Assembly: GCA_900769615.1 (NCBI GenBank)
Contig: CAAGHH010000011.1
Coordinates: forward strand, 1-64,000
Reading direction: 5' to 3'
Length of the DNA stretch: 64,000 nucleotides
Source: Selenomonadales bacterium
Lineage (GTDB): Bacteria; Bacillota; Negativicutes; Selenomonadales; Selenomonadaceae
Below the pieces are notes generated by a model. It worked only from the letters and a program-made list of their open reading frames with translations. It was not told the DNA's origin and did no database searches. Shown here one piece after another: positions 51,453 through 61,077 of this stretch (its first letter is position 1; each line of letters starts with the position of its first letter). A program made the translations under genes and the position numbers.

Positions 51453-52238
51453 GTGGAAAAGGAATTAAAGCTGTACGGGTTTAATAATTTAACGAAATCG
51501 CTTAGTTTTAATATTTATGATATTTGCTATGCTAAAACATCGCGTGAGCAGCAGGATTATATAAAATATATCGATGAACAATATAATTCGGAGCGTCTTA
51601 CTAAGATTTTGTCACAGGTTACGACGATGATAGGAGCAAGGATATTAAATATAGCCAAGCAGGATTATGACCCGCAAGGTGCCAGCGTAACGATGCTGAT
51701 AGCTGAAAGCAATGATTCCGGTTTAAAAACGCCAGTGGAGTCGGCTATTTTAGGCGATACTATTTTGGCGCATTTGGATAAAAGCCATGTAACGGTACAT
51801 ACGTATCCTGAATTTCATCCTGAAAATTGTATAGCAACTTTTCGGGTAGATATTGATGTGGCTACGTGTGGTGAAATCACACCTTTAAAAACGCTAGATT
51901 ATATGATAAGCCAGTTTGATTCGGATATTATTACTATGGATTATCGCGTGCGCGGGTTTACTCGTGATGTACATGGGCGCAAACTCTTTCGTGATTCCAA
52001 TATGATATCAATTCAGGAATATATTGATGAAAAAACATTGGATCGCTATGATGCGGTGGATGTTAATGTTTATCAAGCAAATTTATATCATACCAAGATG
52101 CTGATAAAGGAGCCGCAATTGCAAAATTACTTGTTTAATCAGGATATTTATGAAATTCCTTTGCAGGAACGATTGGAAATAAGTACCAATTTGCGGCGGG
52201 AAATGCTGGAAATATTTAGTGGCAAGAATATATATTGA
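51453..52238 (+). CDS. speD: adenosylmethionine decarboxylase (class 1A, E. coli type)
   Basis: Pyruvoyl-dependent decarboxylase producing the aminopropyl donor. The 261-residue proenzyme is close in length and sequence to E. coli SpeD: LYGFNNLTKSLSFNIYDICYAKT near the start, then AHLDKSHVTVHTYPE with self-cleavage between Lys110 and Ser111, and TCGEITPLKTL with the catalytic Cys, followed by DYRVRGFTRDVHG. The start is GTG at 51453, with AAAGGCAGGA upstream. First of six co-directional polyamine genes. It contrasts with the serine-less homologue at 210-668. Confidence 0.97.
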   Translation: MEKELKLYGFNNLTKSLSFNIYDICYAKTSREQQDYIKYIDEQYNSERLTKILSQVTTMIGARILNIAKQDYDPQGASVTMLIAESNDSGLKTPVESAILGDTILAHLDKSHVTVHTYPEFHPENCIATFRVDIDVATCGEITPLKTLDYMISQFDSDIITMDYRVRGFTRDVHGRKLFRDSNMISIQEYIDEKTLDRYDAVDVNVYQANLYHTKMLIKEPQLQNYLFNQDIYEIPLQERLEISTNLRREMLEIFSGKNIY

Positions 52239-52262
52239 CATTTTTGCTGGAAGGAAAGTGGA

Positions 52263-53711
52263 ATGTATCTAACGCAGGACAGAGCGCCTATTATGGAAGC
52301 GCTAAAAAAAATGAAGCGGGCTAGATTAGTTCCGTTTGATGTTCCCGGACATAAACGCGGACGGGGAAATACTGAATTAAGGGAATTTTTAGGCGAGAAT
52401 TGTTTAGATGTAGATGTTAATTCAATGAAAATGCTGGATAATCTTTGCCATCCCGTATCGGTTATTAAAGATGCTGAAATGCTAGCGGCTGAGGCTTTTC
52501 GAGCAGCGCATGCGTTCTTTATGGTTGGCGGTACTACGTCAGCCGTACAGGCTATGGTATTATCGGCTGTTGGGCGTGGCGATAAAATAATTATGCCGCG
52601 CAATGTACACCGCAGCGCTATCAATGCGCTGATACTTTGCGGGGCGATACCAGTCTATATAAATCCGCAGATGGATAATAACTTAGGTATTTCGTTAGGC
52701 ATGAGCTTAGATGATGTTGCTGAGGCTATAAAGAATAATCCTGATGCTAAAGCGGTGCTGGTAAATAATCCTACGTATTATGGTATCTGCTCAAATTTAA
52801 AAGCCATAACAGAGCTGGCTCATGCGCATAATATGCTGCTTTTAGTGGACGAGGCTCATGGTACGCATTTATATTTTAATGATAAGCTGCCATTAGCGGG
52901 CATGGATGCTGGTGCGGATATGGCGGCAGTAAGTATGCATAAATCGGGCGGCTCGCTTACCCAAAGTTCGATACTTTTATGCGGTCCTGGAGTAAATGCT
53001 GGTTATGTGCACCAAATTATCAATATCACGCAGACAACGAGCGGGTCATATCTCCTGTTATCAAGTCTTGATATAAGCCGGCGCAATCTTGCCCTTAGGG
53101 GACAGGAAATATTTGATAAGGTTATAAATATGGTTGAATATGCCCGTGATGAAATCAACACTATTGGTGATTATTATGCTTATAGCCGGGAACTAATAAA
53201 TGGCGATTCAGTTTATGATTTTGATGTGACTAAGCTGGCAATATTTACTCGCCCCGTAGGTCTGGCTGGTATTGAGGTTTATGATATATTGCGTGATGAA
53301 TATGATATTCAAACCGAATTTGGCGATATCGCCAATTTGCTGGCGTATGTATCAGTTGGCGATCGCTTAAAGGATATTGAACGCCTGGTCGCAGCCCTGG
53401 CGGAAATAAGGCGCAACTATCGTAAGGATACGGCGAAAATGTTAAAAGCAGAGTATATAGAGCCTAAGGTTATTCATGGACCACAGGAAGCCTTTTATGC
53501 TGAAAAGGAATCTTTGCCGTTAGCTGAAACCGTTGGCAGAGTATGCAGTGAATTTGTCATGTGTTATCCGCCAGGTATTCCGATATTAGCTCCGGGTGAA
53601 CTAATTACGGATGATATACTAGCTTATATCAAGTATGCTAAGAAAAAAGGCTGTCAGATGACAGGAACTGAGGATATGGAACTCAAGCGGCTTAACGTTA
53701 TGAAAGGATAA
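52263..53711 (+). CDS. Orn/Lys/Arg decarboxylase family PLP enzyme (probable arginine decarboxylase)
   Basis: A 482-residue fold-type I decarboxylase resembling Bacillus SpeA/YaaO. VPFDVPGHKRGRGN at about 23-36, GGTTSAVQAMV, VDEAHGTHLYF and the PLP lysine 227 in SMHKSGGSLTQSS are clear; the C-terminal part contains YPPGIPILAPGE. The agmatinase-like gene three genes on suggests arginine as substrate (agmatine product), but ornithine or lysine cannot be excluded from sequence. AAAGGAAAG precedes the ATG. Confidence 0.88.
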   Translation: MYLTQDRAPIMEALKKMKRARLVPFDVPGHKRGRGNTELREFLGENCLDVDVNSMKMLDNLCHPVSVIKDAEMLAAEAFRAAHAFFMVGGTTSAVQAMVLSAVGRGDKIIMPRNVHRSAINALILCGAIPVYINPQMDNNLGISLGMSLDDVAEAIKNNPDAKAVLVNNPTYYGICSNLKAITELAHAHNMLLLVDEAHGTHLYFNDKLPLAGMDAGADMAAVSMHKSGGSLTQSSILLCGPGVNAGYVHQIINITQTTSGSYLLLSSLDISRRNLALRGQEIFDKVINMVEYARDEINTIGDYYAYSRELINGDSVYDFDVTKLAIFTRPVGLAGIEVYDILRDEYDIQTEFGDIANLLAYVSVGDRLKDIERLVAALAEIRRNYRKDTAKMLKAEYIEPKVIHGPQEAFYAEKESLPLAETVGRVCSEFVMCYPPGIPILAPGELITDDILAYIKYAKKKGCQMTGTEDMELKRLNVMKG

Positions 53712-53715
53712 TATT

Positions 53716-54576
53716 ATGGAACTATGGTTTACGGAAAAACATACGCCGAATGTTAATTTTTCCATAAAGGTAGACAGACAGCTTTATTCGGGTAAAAGTG
53801 AGTTTCAACGCATTGATATTTTTGATTCACGTGAATTTGGTCGATTTTTGACTTTAGATGGCTATATGATGCTCACGGAAAAAGATGAGTTTATTTATCA
53901 TGAAATGATTACTCACGTACCAATGTGTGTTAATCCTAAAATACAGGATGTTTTGGTTATTGGCGGCGGCGATGGCGGTACTGTGCGGGAGCTTTTGCGC
54001 TATCCAACTATCCGTCATATTGATTTGGTGGAAATAGATGAGCTGGTAGTAGAAGTATGCAGGCGTTATTTGCCGCAGACAGCAGGCTGCCTAGCTGAGT
54101 CCCGTGTGAAAATCCATTATGAAGATGGGCTTAAATATGTGCGTCACCACGAAGGCAAGTATGATTTAATAATCGTTGATTCTACGGATCCGTTTGGTCC
54201 CGGTGAAGGGCTTTTTACCAAGGAGTTTTATGGCAATTGCTATAAAGCTTTAAATGCTGATGGCATAATGGTAAATCAGCATGAAAGTCCATTTTATGAA
54301 CAGGATGCCTATGCTATGCAGCGGGCGCATAAGCGGATAGTGGATTCATTTCCGATAAGCAAGGTTTATCAGGTGCATATACCGACTTATCCATCCGGTC
54401 ATTGGCTGTTTGGCTTTGCTTCTAAAAAGCATCATCCAGTAAAAGATGCTGATTTCGTTAAGTGGAATGCTATAGGTTTAAAAACCCGTTATTATAATAC
54501 CCAGCTGCATGCAGGCGCTTTTGCCTTGCCAAATTATGTGGAGGAAATGTTAAAAGATGTTGAACCGCAAACGTAA
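53716..54576 (+). CDS. speE: spermidine synthase
   Basis: Aminopropyltransferase, 286 residues. ELWFTEKHTPNVNFSIKV at the start, then EFQRIDIFDSREFGRFLTLDG, YHEMITHVP, VIGGGDGGTVRELLRY (cofactor loop) and DSTDPFGPGEGLF, which hold the decarboxylated-AdoMet and putrescine sites. AAAGGA precedes the ATG. It overlaps speB by 20 bases. Works with the product of the upstream speD. Confidence 0.96.
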   Translation: MELWFTEKHTPNVNFSIKVDRQLYSGKSEFQRIDIFDSREFGRFLTLDGYMMLTEKDEFIYHEMITHVPMCVNPKIQDVLVIGGGDGGTVRELLRYPTIRHIDLVEIDELVVEVCRRYLPQTAGCLAESRVKIHYEDGLKYVRHHEGKYDLIIVDSTDPFGPGEGLFTKEFYGNCYKALNADGIMVNQHESPFYEQDAYAMQRAHKRIVDSFPISKVYQVHIPTYPSGHWLFGFASKKHHPVKDADFVKWNAIGLKTRYYNTQLHAGAFALPNYVEEMLKDVEPQT

Positions 54577-55441
54577 TGTTGAAACATTTTTAGGCTGTGA
54601 GGGTGAATACAGTGATAGCCGTATTATACTCTACGGCGCCCCCTTTGATTCGACTACGAGTTACCGTCCGGGGACTCGCTTTGCCAGCAAGGTAATGCGG
54701 TCGGAATCCTATGGTCTTGAAACGTACAGCCCTTATCAGGATTTGGATTTAGAGGATTGTGCTGTCTTTGATGGCGGCGATTTGGAACTTTGTTTTGGTG
54801 ATACTAAGCATGCCTTAAATGATATTTATGAATATGCTAAAAGTGTAATTACTGATAATAAGCTGCCATTTTTGATTGGTGGTGAGCATTTAGTTACCTT
54901 GCCAGCCGTTAAAGCCGTTTTTGAAAAATATCCGGATTTGCATATTATTCATTTTGATGCGCATACCGATTTGCGTGATGATTATTTAGGCAATCATTTA
55001 TCGCATGCAACGGTTATTCGTCGAATCTGGGATTTGGTTGGCGATAATAAAATAGCTCAGTTTGGTATTAGAAGCGGTGAGCGTTCAGAATGGTATTGGT
55101 CCAAGCAGCATACCGATATTCATAAATTTAATCTTGCTGGTTTGAGTGAAGTTATCAAGCGTTTTAAAGGCAAACCAGTATATTTTACGATTGATTTAGA
55201 TGTTTTAGATCCAGCGGTCTTTCCGGGAACGGGAACGCCGGAGGCGGGCGGGGTAAGTTTTAATGAGCTATTGCAAGCCATAATTGAGGTTACGGCTGGC
55301 TGCAATGTGGTTGGCTGTGATATGGTAGAGCTGTCACCGCCATTAGATGCAAGTGGGGCTTCCACGGCGGTAGCCCTGAAGCTTTTGCGGGAGATGCTGC
55401 TGAGTCTTGAAAAACCGTTTATCAAGCCAGCAGAGGTTTAA
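54557..55441 (+). CDS. speB: agmatinase / ureohydrolase
   Basis: A 294-residue manganese ureohydrolase. Metal-ligand motifs are GGEHLVTLP, HFDAHTDLRDDY, SHATVIRR and DLDVLDPAVFPGTGTPE. Together with the upstream decarboxylase it would make putrescine from agmatine; arginase or formiminoglutamase are less likely by context. It is coupled to speE and followed by the carboxyspermidine genes. Confidence 0.92.
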   Translation: MLNRKRNVETFLGCEGEYSDSRIILYGAPFDSTTSYRPGTRFASKVMRSESYGLETYSPYQDLDLEDCAVFDGGDLELCFGDTKHALNDIYEYAKSVITDNKLPFLIGGEHLVTLPAVKAVFEKYPDLHIIHFDAHTDLRDDYLGNHLSHATVIRRIWDLVGDNKIAQFGIRSGERSEWYWSKQHTDIHKFNLAGLSEVIKRFKGKPVYFTIDLDVLDPAVFPGTGTPEAGGVSFNELLQAIIEVTAGCNVVGCDMVELSPPLDASGASTAVALKLLREMLLSLEKPFIKPAEV

Positions 55442-55482
55442 TTGTATTAACTTATAAATGACGATGTTAGGAGGTCATTATT

Positions 55483-56685
55483 ATGGGAAAAGCGTTAATT
55501 ATTGGTTGTGGCGGTGTTGCTGGTGTTGCTATTCATAAATGCTGTCAGAATTCAGCTGTATTTGATGAAATTATGATTGCTTCGCGCACTAAAAGCAAAT
55601 GTGACAAATTGAAGGAAGAACTATCCGGCAAGACTAAAACCAAGATTCATACGGCGCAGGTTGATGCGGATAATGTTGATGAACTTATCGCTTTAATCAA
55701 TGATTTTAAACCAGAGGTGGTGCTTAACTTAGCACTTCCGTATCAGGACTTACATATCATGGATGCTTGCCTGGCGACTAAGACAAATTATGTGGATACA
55801 GCTAATTATGAACCCGAAGATACAGCCAAATTTGAGTACAAGTGGCAGTGGGCTTATCGGGAAAAATTCGCCGAAGCTGGCATAACGGCACTCCTTGGCT
55901 CAGGCTTTGATCCGGGAGTAACTGGCGTATTTAGTGCTTATGCTTTAAAGCATGAATTTGATGAAATAAACTATATTGATATTTTGGATTGCAATGCTGG
56001 TGATCATGGTTATCCCTTCGCTACTAATTTCAATCCGGAGATAAATATCAGAGAGGTTTCGGCTAAAGGCAGCTATTGGGAAAATGGTCAATGGGTTGAA
56101 ACGGAACCAATGGAAATAAAAAGGGTCTATAATTTCCCGGAAATTGGACCTAAGGATATGTATTTATTACATCATGAGGAACTTGAGAGCTTAGGAATAA
56201 ATATTCCTGGCATCAAGCGCATCCGCTTTTTTATGACTTTTGGTCAAAGTTACCTTACGCACCTTAAATGCTTGGAAAATGTCGGCATGACTTCGATTGA
56301 ACCGATTGAATTTGAAGGCAAAAAGATTGTTCCTTTGCAATTTTTAAAGGCAGTGCTGCCAGATCCAGCGAGCCTTGGTCCACGGACTAAAGGCAAGACT
56401 AATATCGGCTGCATCTTTAGAGGCAAGAAGGATGGCAAGGATAAGACGTATTATCTGTACAATGTTTGTGATCATCAGGAATGTTATAAAGAAGTTGGTT
56501 CACAGGCTATATCCTATACTACTGGGGTGCCAGCTATGATTGGTGCAATGCTGGTTATGAATGGTACTTGGAACAAACCAGGTGTTTATAACATCGAAGA
56601 ATTCGATCCAGATCCATTTATGGATGCCTTGAATAAATGGGGACTGCCTTGGCAGGAAAGCCATAATCCGGAGCTGGTTGACTGA
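55483..56685 (+). CDS. carboxyspermidine (carboxynorspermidine) dehydrogenase
   Basis: A 400-residue saccharopine-dehydrogenase-like enzyme that condenses a diamine with aspartate semialdehyde and reduces the Schiff base. The Rossmann motif GCGGVAGVA is near 8, then LLGSGFDPGVTGVFSAYA and LDCNAGDHGYPFATNFNPEIN, all typical of CASDH. TTAGGAGG precedes the ATG. The stop and the next start share one base. It forms the alternative, SpeD-independent route to spermidine. Confidence 0.92.
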   Translation: MGKALIIGCGGVAGVAIHKCCQNSAVFDEIMIASRTKSKCDKLKEELSGKTKTKIHTAQVDADNVDELIALINDFKPEVVLNLALPYQDLHIMDACLATKTNYVDTANYEPEDTAKFEYKWQWAYREKFAEAGITALLGSGFDPGVTGVFSAYALKHEFDEINYIDILDCNAGDHGYPFATNFNPEINIREVSAKGSYWENGQWVETEPMEIKRVYNFPEIGPKDMYLLHHEELESLGINIPGIKRIRFFMTFGQSYLTHLKCLENVGMTSIEPIEFEGKKIVPLQFLKAVLPDPASLGPRTKGKTNIGCIFRGKKDGKDKTYYLYNVCDHQECYKEVGSQAISYTTGVPAMIGAMLVMNGTWNKPGVYNIEEFDPDPFMDALNKWGLPWQESHNPELVD

Positions 56686-57821
56686 TGGAAAACTTGATGC
56701 AGCCAGAGTGGCTGGAGGTGCCGACACCTGCCTATGTAGTAGCTGACAGCTTGCTTACAAAAAACCTGAAAATATTGCAAGAGCTGCAAAGTTCTACTGG
56801 AGCGAAAGTGCTTTTAGCGCAAAAATGTTTTTCGATGTATCATTATTATCCGCTCATTGGTAATTATTTGGCAGGAACGACTGCTAGCGGGCTTTATGAA
56901 GCTAAACTTGGGCATGAAGAAATGGGCAAAGAAAATCATGTGTTTTCACCAGCTTATAAGGATAGCGAGTTCGCTGAGCTTACGGATATTTGCGATCACA
57001 TTGTATTTAATTCTTTGAAACAGTGGCAAAAATTTGGTCCGCAGGCAATAGCTAAAGGCGTATCGTGTGGCCTTAGGGTAAATCCTGAGTGTTCAACGCA
57101 GGAGCATGCTATTTATGATCCATGCGCTGAAGGCTCGCGCATGGGAGTTAAGCAAAAAGATATCAGCGATGAGAAGCTTACGGGCTTGGATGGTCTGCAT
57201 TTTCATACGCTTTGTGAGCAAGGAGCTGATGCGCTGGCAATAACACTAGCGGCAGTAGAGAAGCGTTTTGGAAGTATCTTACCGCAAATGAAATGGATTA
57301 ATTTTGGCGGCGGGCATCATATAACCAAAGCTGGCTATGATATTGAGCTTTTAAAACGCTGCATTGCTAAAATGCAGGATAAATATGATTTAAAGGTTTA
57401 TTTGGAACCCGGGGAGGCAGTGGCGCTGAATGCTGGTTTTTTAGTGGCAACGGTACTTGAAATACAGGAAACTAATAAAATTGCTATTTTAGATACATCA
57501 GCAGCTTGTCATATGCCAGATGTTATTGAAATGCCGTATAGACCGCCAGTAATAGGCGCAGGTGAGCCTGATGAAAAAGCGTATACATATACTTTGGCTG
57601 GTCCAACCTGTCTGGCTGGTGATACTATTGGCACCTATTCATTTGCTGAGCCATTGCAGGAAGGCAGCCGAGTGGTATTTGGCGATATGGCAATTTATAC
57701 TATGGTTAAAAATAATACTTTTAACGGGATGGCCTTGCCAGATATTATTGCCGCCCATGCTGATCACAGCTGGCAGTTAGTACGTCATTTTGGCTATGCT
57801 GATTTTAAAAACAGACTGTAA
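56685..57821 (+). CDS. nspC: carboxynorspermidine / carboxyspermidine decarboxylase
   Basis: A 378-residue alanine-racemase-fold PLP decarboxylase. TPAYVVADSLL at the start, Lys in LLAQKCFSMYHYYPL as the PLP site, and GLHFHTLCEQG, NFGGGHHITKAGYD and EPGEAVALNAGF follow. It removes CO2 from carboxyspermidine to give spermidine, or the nor- form. Overlaps the dehydrogenase gene by one base (TGATG). Last gene of the polyamine operon. No clear terminator follows, only a small ACACT/AGTGT hairpin near 57825-57836. Confidence 0.94.
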   Translation: MENLMQPEWLEVPTPAYVVADSLLTKNLKILQELQSSTGAKVLLAQKCFSMYHYYPLIGNYLAGTTASGLYEAKLGHEEMGKENHVFSPAYKDSEFAELTDICDHIVFNSLKQWQKFGPQAIAKGVSCGLRVNPECSTQEHAIYDPCAEGSRMGVKQKDISDEKLTGLDGLHFHTLCEQGADALAITLAAVEKRFGSILPQMKWINFGGGHHITKAGYDIELLKRCIAKMQDKYDLKVYLEPGEAVALNAGFLVATVLEIQETNKIAILDTSAACHMPDVIEMPYRPPVIGAGEPDEKAYTYTLAGPTCLAGDTIGTYSFAEPLQEGSRVVFGDMAIYTMVKNNTFNGMALPDIIAAHADHSWQLVRHFGYADFKNRL

Positions 57822-57867
57822 ATGACACTTTAGTGTAACAGTGTAAACCAAAATTTTAAATTTATGA

Positions 57868-57896
57868 TTGACAGAGCTTTATCCTTATATTAAGAT
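57868..57896 (+). promoter_or_regulatory. promoter of guaB
   Basis: TTGACA (57868-57873), a 17-base spacer and TAAGAT (57891-57896), about 75 bases before the guaB start. Confidence 0.75.
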
Positions 57897-57970
57897 ATAA
57901 AACAATATACACGGGAATAGTGTAAAAGCTTTATGTTAATGTTAAAAGATCTAAGAAAGAAGGGGTTACG

Positions 57971-59479
57971 TTGGCATTCTATTTTGAAGAACCATCACAC
58001 ACTTTTGGCGAATATTTACTTGTTCCGGGATATTCCTCGGATAAATGTATCCCAAATAATGTATCACTTAAAACACCTTTGGTAAAATTCAAAAAAGGTG
58101 AGCAGCCAAAGCTTGCCATGAATATTCCAATGACGTCGGCTATTATGCAGGCGGTTTCTAATGATAAGATGGCTATTGCGCTGGCTCAGGAGGGCGGCGT
58201 ATCCTTCATTTATGGTTCGCAGTCGATTGAAGCCGAAGCTGCGATGGTTGCCCGCGTAAAAAATTATAAATCTGGTTTTGTCAGCAGTGATTCTAATATT
58301 AAGCCGAGTACGACTTTAGGTGAAATTCTTGATTTGCTGCAAAAGACCAGTCATTCGACGATGGCCGTTACTGCTGATGGTACGCCTGATGGCAAACTGT
58401 TAGGTATTGTTACTAGCCGTGATTATCGGGTTTCGCGCATGTCGCTTGATACTCAGGCTAAAGATTTTATGACGCCGTTTGAGAAGCTGGTTTATGCTAA
58501 AGCTGAGGAAGTTACGACGATAAATCAGGCTAATGACCTTATTTGGGAGAATAAGCTCAATATGCTGCCGATCGTAGATAAAAACCAGCATCTCCGCTAT
58601 ATGGTATTCCGCAAGGATTATACTGATAACAAAGAGCATGAGCTGGAATTAATCGATCAGAACAAGCGTTATATCGTTGGTGCTGGTATCAATACCCGCG
58701 ATTATGCTGAAAGGGTACCGGCGCTCTTAAAAGCTGGTGCTGATGTACTCTGCATTGATTCTTCCGAAGGTTTTTCTGAGTGGCAGCGGATTACGCTAAA
58801 GTATATCCATAAAAACTTTGGCGAAGATGTCAAAGTTGGTGCTGGTAATGTCGTTGACGCAGAAGGGTTCCGCTTCTTAGCTGAGGCTGGTGCTGATTTC
58901 ATTAAAGTTGGTATCGGCGGCGGTTCTATCTGCATTACCCGTGAAACCAAGGGTATCGGTCGTGGTCAGGCTACGGCACTTATAGATGTTTGCCGTGAGC
59001 GTGATAAATATTACGAAGAAACTGGTGTTTATATTCCAGTTTGCTCCGATGGTGGTATTGTTCATGATTATCATATGACGTTAGCTCTTGCTATGGGTGC
59101 TGATTTCTTGATGCTTGGCCGTTACTTCTCCCGTTTTGATGAGAGCCCGACGGATAAAGTAAAGGTAAATGGTACCTACTACAAAGAGTATTGGGGCGAA
59201 GGTTCTAACCGTGCCCGCAATTGGCAGCGCTATGATTTGGGCGGTGCGCGCAAGCTTTCGTTTGAAGAAGGCGTTGATTCCTATGTACCTTATGCTGGTC
59301 CGCTTAAAGACAACGTTCAGACGACGCTGGCTAAAATTCGCAGCACGATGTGCAACTGCGGTGCGCTTACTTTACCTGAATTCCGTGATAAAGCTAAGCT
59401 TACGCGGGTATCAGCTACGAGTATCGTTGAAGGCGGTTCGCATGATGTTATCTTAAAGGATCGTCTTGGCCGCGAATAA
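57971..59479 (+). CDS. guaB: IMP dehydrogenase
   Basis: NAD-dependent oxidation of IMP to XMP, the first step to GMP. The 502-residue protein contains the usual catalytic barrel split by a CBS-domain pair (about 95-220, with STTLGEILDLLQKTSHSTMAV). The active-site loop GGGSICITRETKGIGRGQATA has Cys321, followed by the mobile flap region with YDLGGARKLSFEEGVDS. The start is TTG at 57971 with AAGGGG upstream. It is a monocistronic gene with a strong terminator. Confidence 0.95.
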   Translation: MAFYFEEPSHTFGEYLLVPGYSSDKCIPNNVSLKTPLVKFKKGEQPKLAMNIPMTSAIMQAVSNDKMAIALAQEGGVSFIYGSQSIEAEAAMVARVKNYKSGFVSSDSNIKPSTTLGEILDLLQKTSHSTMAVTADGTPDGKLLGIVTSRDYRVSRMSLDTQAKDFMTPFEKLVYAKAEEVTTINQANDLIWENKLNMLPIVDKNQHLRYMVFRKDYTDNKEHELELIDQNKRYIVGAGINTRDYAERVPALLKAGADVLCIDSSEGFSEWQRITLKYIHKNFGEDVKVGAGNVVDAEGFRFLAEAGADFIKVGIGGGSICITRETKGIGRGQATALIDVCRERDKYYEETGVYIPVCSDGGIVHDYHMTLALAMGADFLMLGRYFSRFDESPTDKVKVNGTYYKEYWGEGSNRARNWQRYDLGGARKLSFEEGVDSYVPYAGPLKDNVQTTLAKIRSTMCNCGALTLPEFRDKAKLTRVSATSIVEGGSHDVILKDRLGRE

Positions 59480-59493
59480 TTAAATAATATAGC

Positions 59494-59530
59494 AAAAAAC
59501 TCTCGCAGTAATTTTAGCGAGAGTTTTTTT
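59494..59530 (+). terminator. intrinsic terminator of guaB
   Basis: AAAAAACTCTCGC pairs with GCGAGAGTTTTTT around a 10-base loop; the T-run is part of the stem end. Probably bidirectional. Confidence 0.93.
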
Positions 59531-59534
59531 GCTG

Positions 59535-59573
59535 AATAAAATAACGGAATCTGCATTAATTTACAGATTCCGT
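59535..59573 (-). terminator. intrinsic terminator of dapL
   Basis: ACGGAATCTG and CAGATTCCGT form a perfect 10-bp stem. On the - strand, after the dapL stop, it is followed by TATTTTATTC. Confidence 0.85.
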
Positions 59574-59590
59574 CAGATTGAGTTTTACTA

Positions 59591-60826
59591 TCAGAAGTGT
59601 AATTTGTTTTTGATGCGTTCTACAGCACGGAGCGTATTTTCCCGATCACCAAATGAGGTAAGACGGAAGTAACCTTCGCCGCAAGGACCAAAGCCAGCTC
59701 CTGGGGTGCCAACGATATTTACTTCGCTTAAGAGTTTATCAAAGAAATCCCATGATGGCATATCATTCGGGGTCTTAAGCCAGATGTAAGGAGCGTTAAC
59801 ACCGCCATAAGCCGTGATACCAGCAGCCTTTAGACCTTCACGGATTATGCGGGCATTTTCCATGTAATAAGCAATGGTTTCTTTGACCTGTTTTTTACCT
59901 TCTTCGCTGTAAATAGCAGCGGCACCGCGCTGAACAATGTAAGCTGTGCCATTGAATTTGGTGGTATGGCGGCGATTCCAAAGTTTGTTGAATTCAACGA
60001 TTGTGCCATCATTAGCTTTGCCTTTGACAGTTTTTGGAATGATAGTATAACCGCAACGAGTACCAGTAAAACCAGCCGTTTTGGAGAAGGAACGGAATTC
60101 GATAGCGACATCCTTAGCGCCCTCAATTTCGTAGATGGAACGGGGAACAGCTTCTTCTGTAATATAAGCGGCATAGGCTGCGTCAAAGAGAATGACCGAA
60201 TCATTGGCTTTAGCATAATCAACCCATTTTTTTAATTCCTCGCGGGAAAGGGTTGTGCCAGTCGGATTGTTCGGGCAGCAAAGATAAATCATATCAACAT
60301 GCTCTTTAGGCAGTGCCGGCGCAAAATTATTGCTAGCGTCACAAGGAAGGTAGGTTACGCCTTCAAAATGACCATCTTTTTTGAGCGTGCCGGTACGTCC
60401 TGCCATTACATTGGTATCAAGGTATACTGGATAGACAGGATCGGTGATAGCAACTTTATTGTCAGTGCCAAAGATTTCCTGAATGTTACCGCAGTCACTC
60501 TTGGAACCATCGCTGACAAAAATTTCATCACTATCAATCTGAATGCCGCGTTTGGTGTAATTGTTTTCAATGATAGCCTCAGTCAGAAAAGAATATCCCT
60601 GCTCCGGACCGTAACCGTGGAAAGTTTCAGCATGAGCCATTTCATCAACGGCTTTGTGCATGGCTTCGATGCAGGCTGCGGGAAGCGGCTGAGTAACATC
60701 GCCAATACCAAGGCGGATAATATCAGCTTCAGGATGAGCTTCTTTGAAGGCAGCTACCCGGCGGGCGATTTCTGCAAACAGGTAACTCCCTGGAAGTTTC
60801 AAGTAGTTATCATTAATAGTTGCCAT
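59591..60826 (-). CDS. dapL: LL-diaminopimelate aminotransferase
   Basis: PLP aminotransferase converting tetrahydrodipicolinate directly to LL-diaminopimelate for lysine and peptidoglycan. The 411-residue length is typical. LGIGDVTQPLP at about 39-49, YGPEQGYSFL, CCPNNPTGTTL, PLP Lys249 in SFSKTAGFTGTRCGY and GTPGAGFGPCGEGYFRLTSF are present. It implies the one-step DAP route rather than the succinylase or acetylase routes. AAGGAGACG precedes the ATG on the - strand. It is divergent from dcuB across 428 bases. Confidence 0.96.
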   Translation of the reverse strand: MATINDNYLKLPGSYLFAEIARRVAAFKEAHPEADIIRLGIGDVTQPLPAACIEAMHKAVDEMAHAETFHGYGPEQGYSFLTEAIIENNYTKRGIQIDSDEIFVSDGSKSDCGNIQEIFGTDNKVAITDPVYPVYLDTNVMAGRTGTLKKDGHFEGVTYLPCDASNNFAPALPKEHVDMIYLCCPNNPTGTTLSREELKKWVDYAKANDSVILFDAAYAAYITEEAVPRSIYEIEGAKDVAIEFRSFSKTAGFTGTRCGYTIIPKTVKGKANDGTIVEFNKLWNRRHTTKFNGTAYIVQRGAAAIYSEEGKKQVKETIAYYMENARIIREGLKAAGITAYGGVNAPYIWLKTPNDMPSWDFFDKLLSEVNIVGTPGAGFGPCGEGYFRLTSFGDRENTLRAVERIKNKLHF

Positions 60827-60986
60827 AAATTTATCGTCTCCTTTATAACTATTATCACTATGACATTTTTATCATATTATAACATAATACTATATACTAT
60901 GCATGTTCAAAGTAAATAAAAAAAATATCTGCGAATTGCATAACCAGCAGTTATACAATGCATAATGAATAAAAAACAATAAACCA

Positions 60987-61001
60987 ATGTTAATTTAACA
61001 T
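60987..61001. promoter_or_regulatory. palindrome in the dapL-dcuB intergenic region
   Basis: ATGTTAATTTAACAT is a 15-base perfect palindrome about 40 bases upstream of the dcuB -35. It is surrounded by AT-rich sequence, so chance similarity must be considered. It resembles Rex-type half sites (GTTAA/TTAAC) with a shortened spacer. Confidence 0.45.
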
Positions 61002-61042
61002 AAATTAAATTAATTATTTACAAAAATCATTATTAATAATAT

Positions 61043-61071
61043 TTACTTATGAAAGCATTATGTTGTATAAT
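61043..61071 (+). promoter_or_regulatory. probable promoter of dcuB
   Basis: TTACTT (61043-61048) and TATAAT (61066-61071) are 17 bases apart. The transcript would start near 61078. Confidence 0.65.
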
Positions 61072-61077
61072 AGCAAG

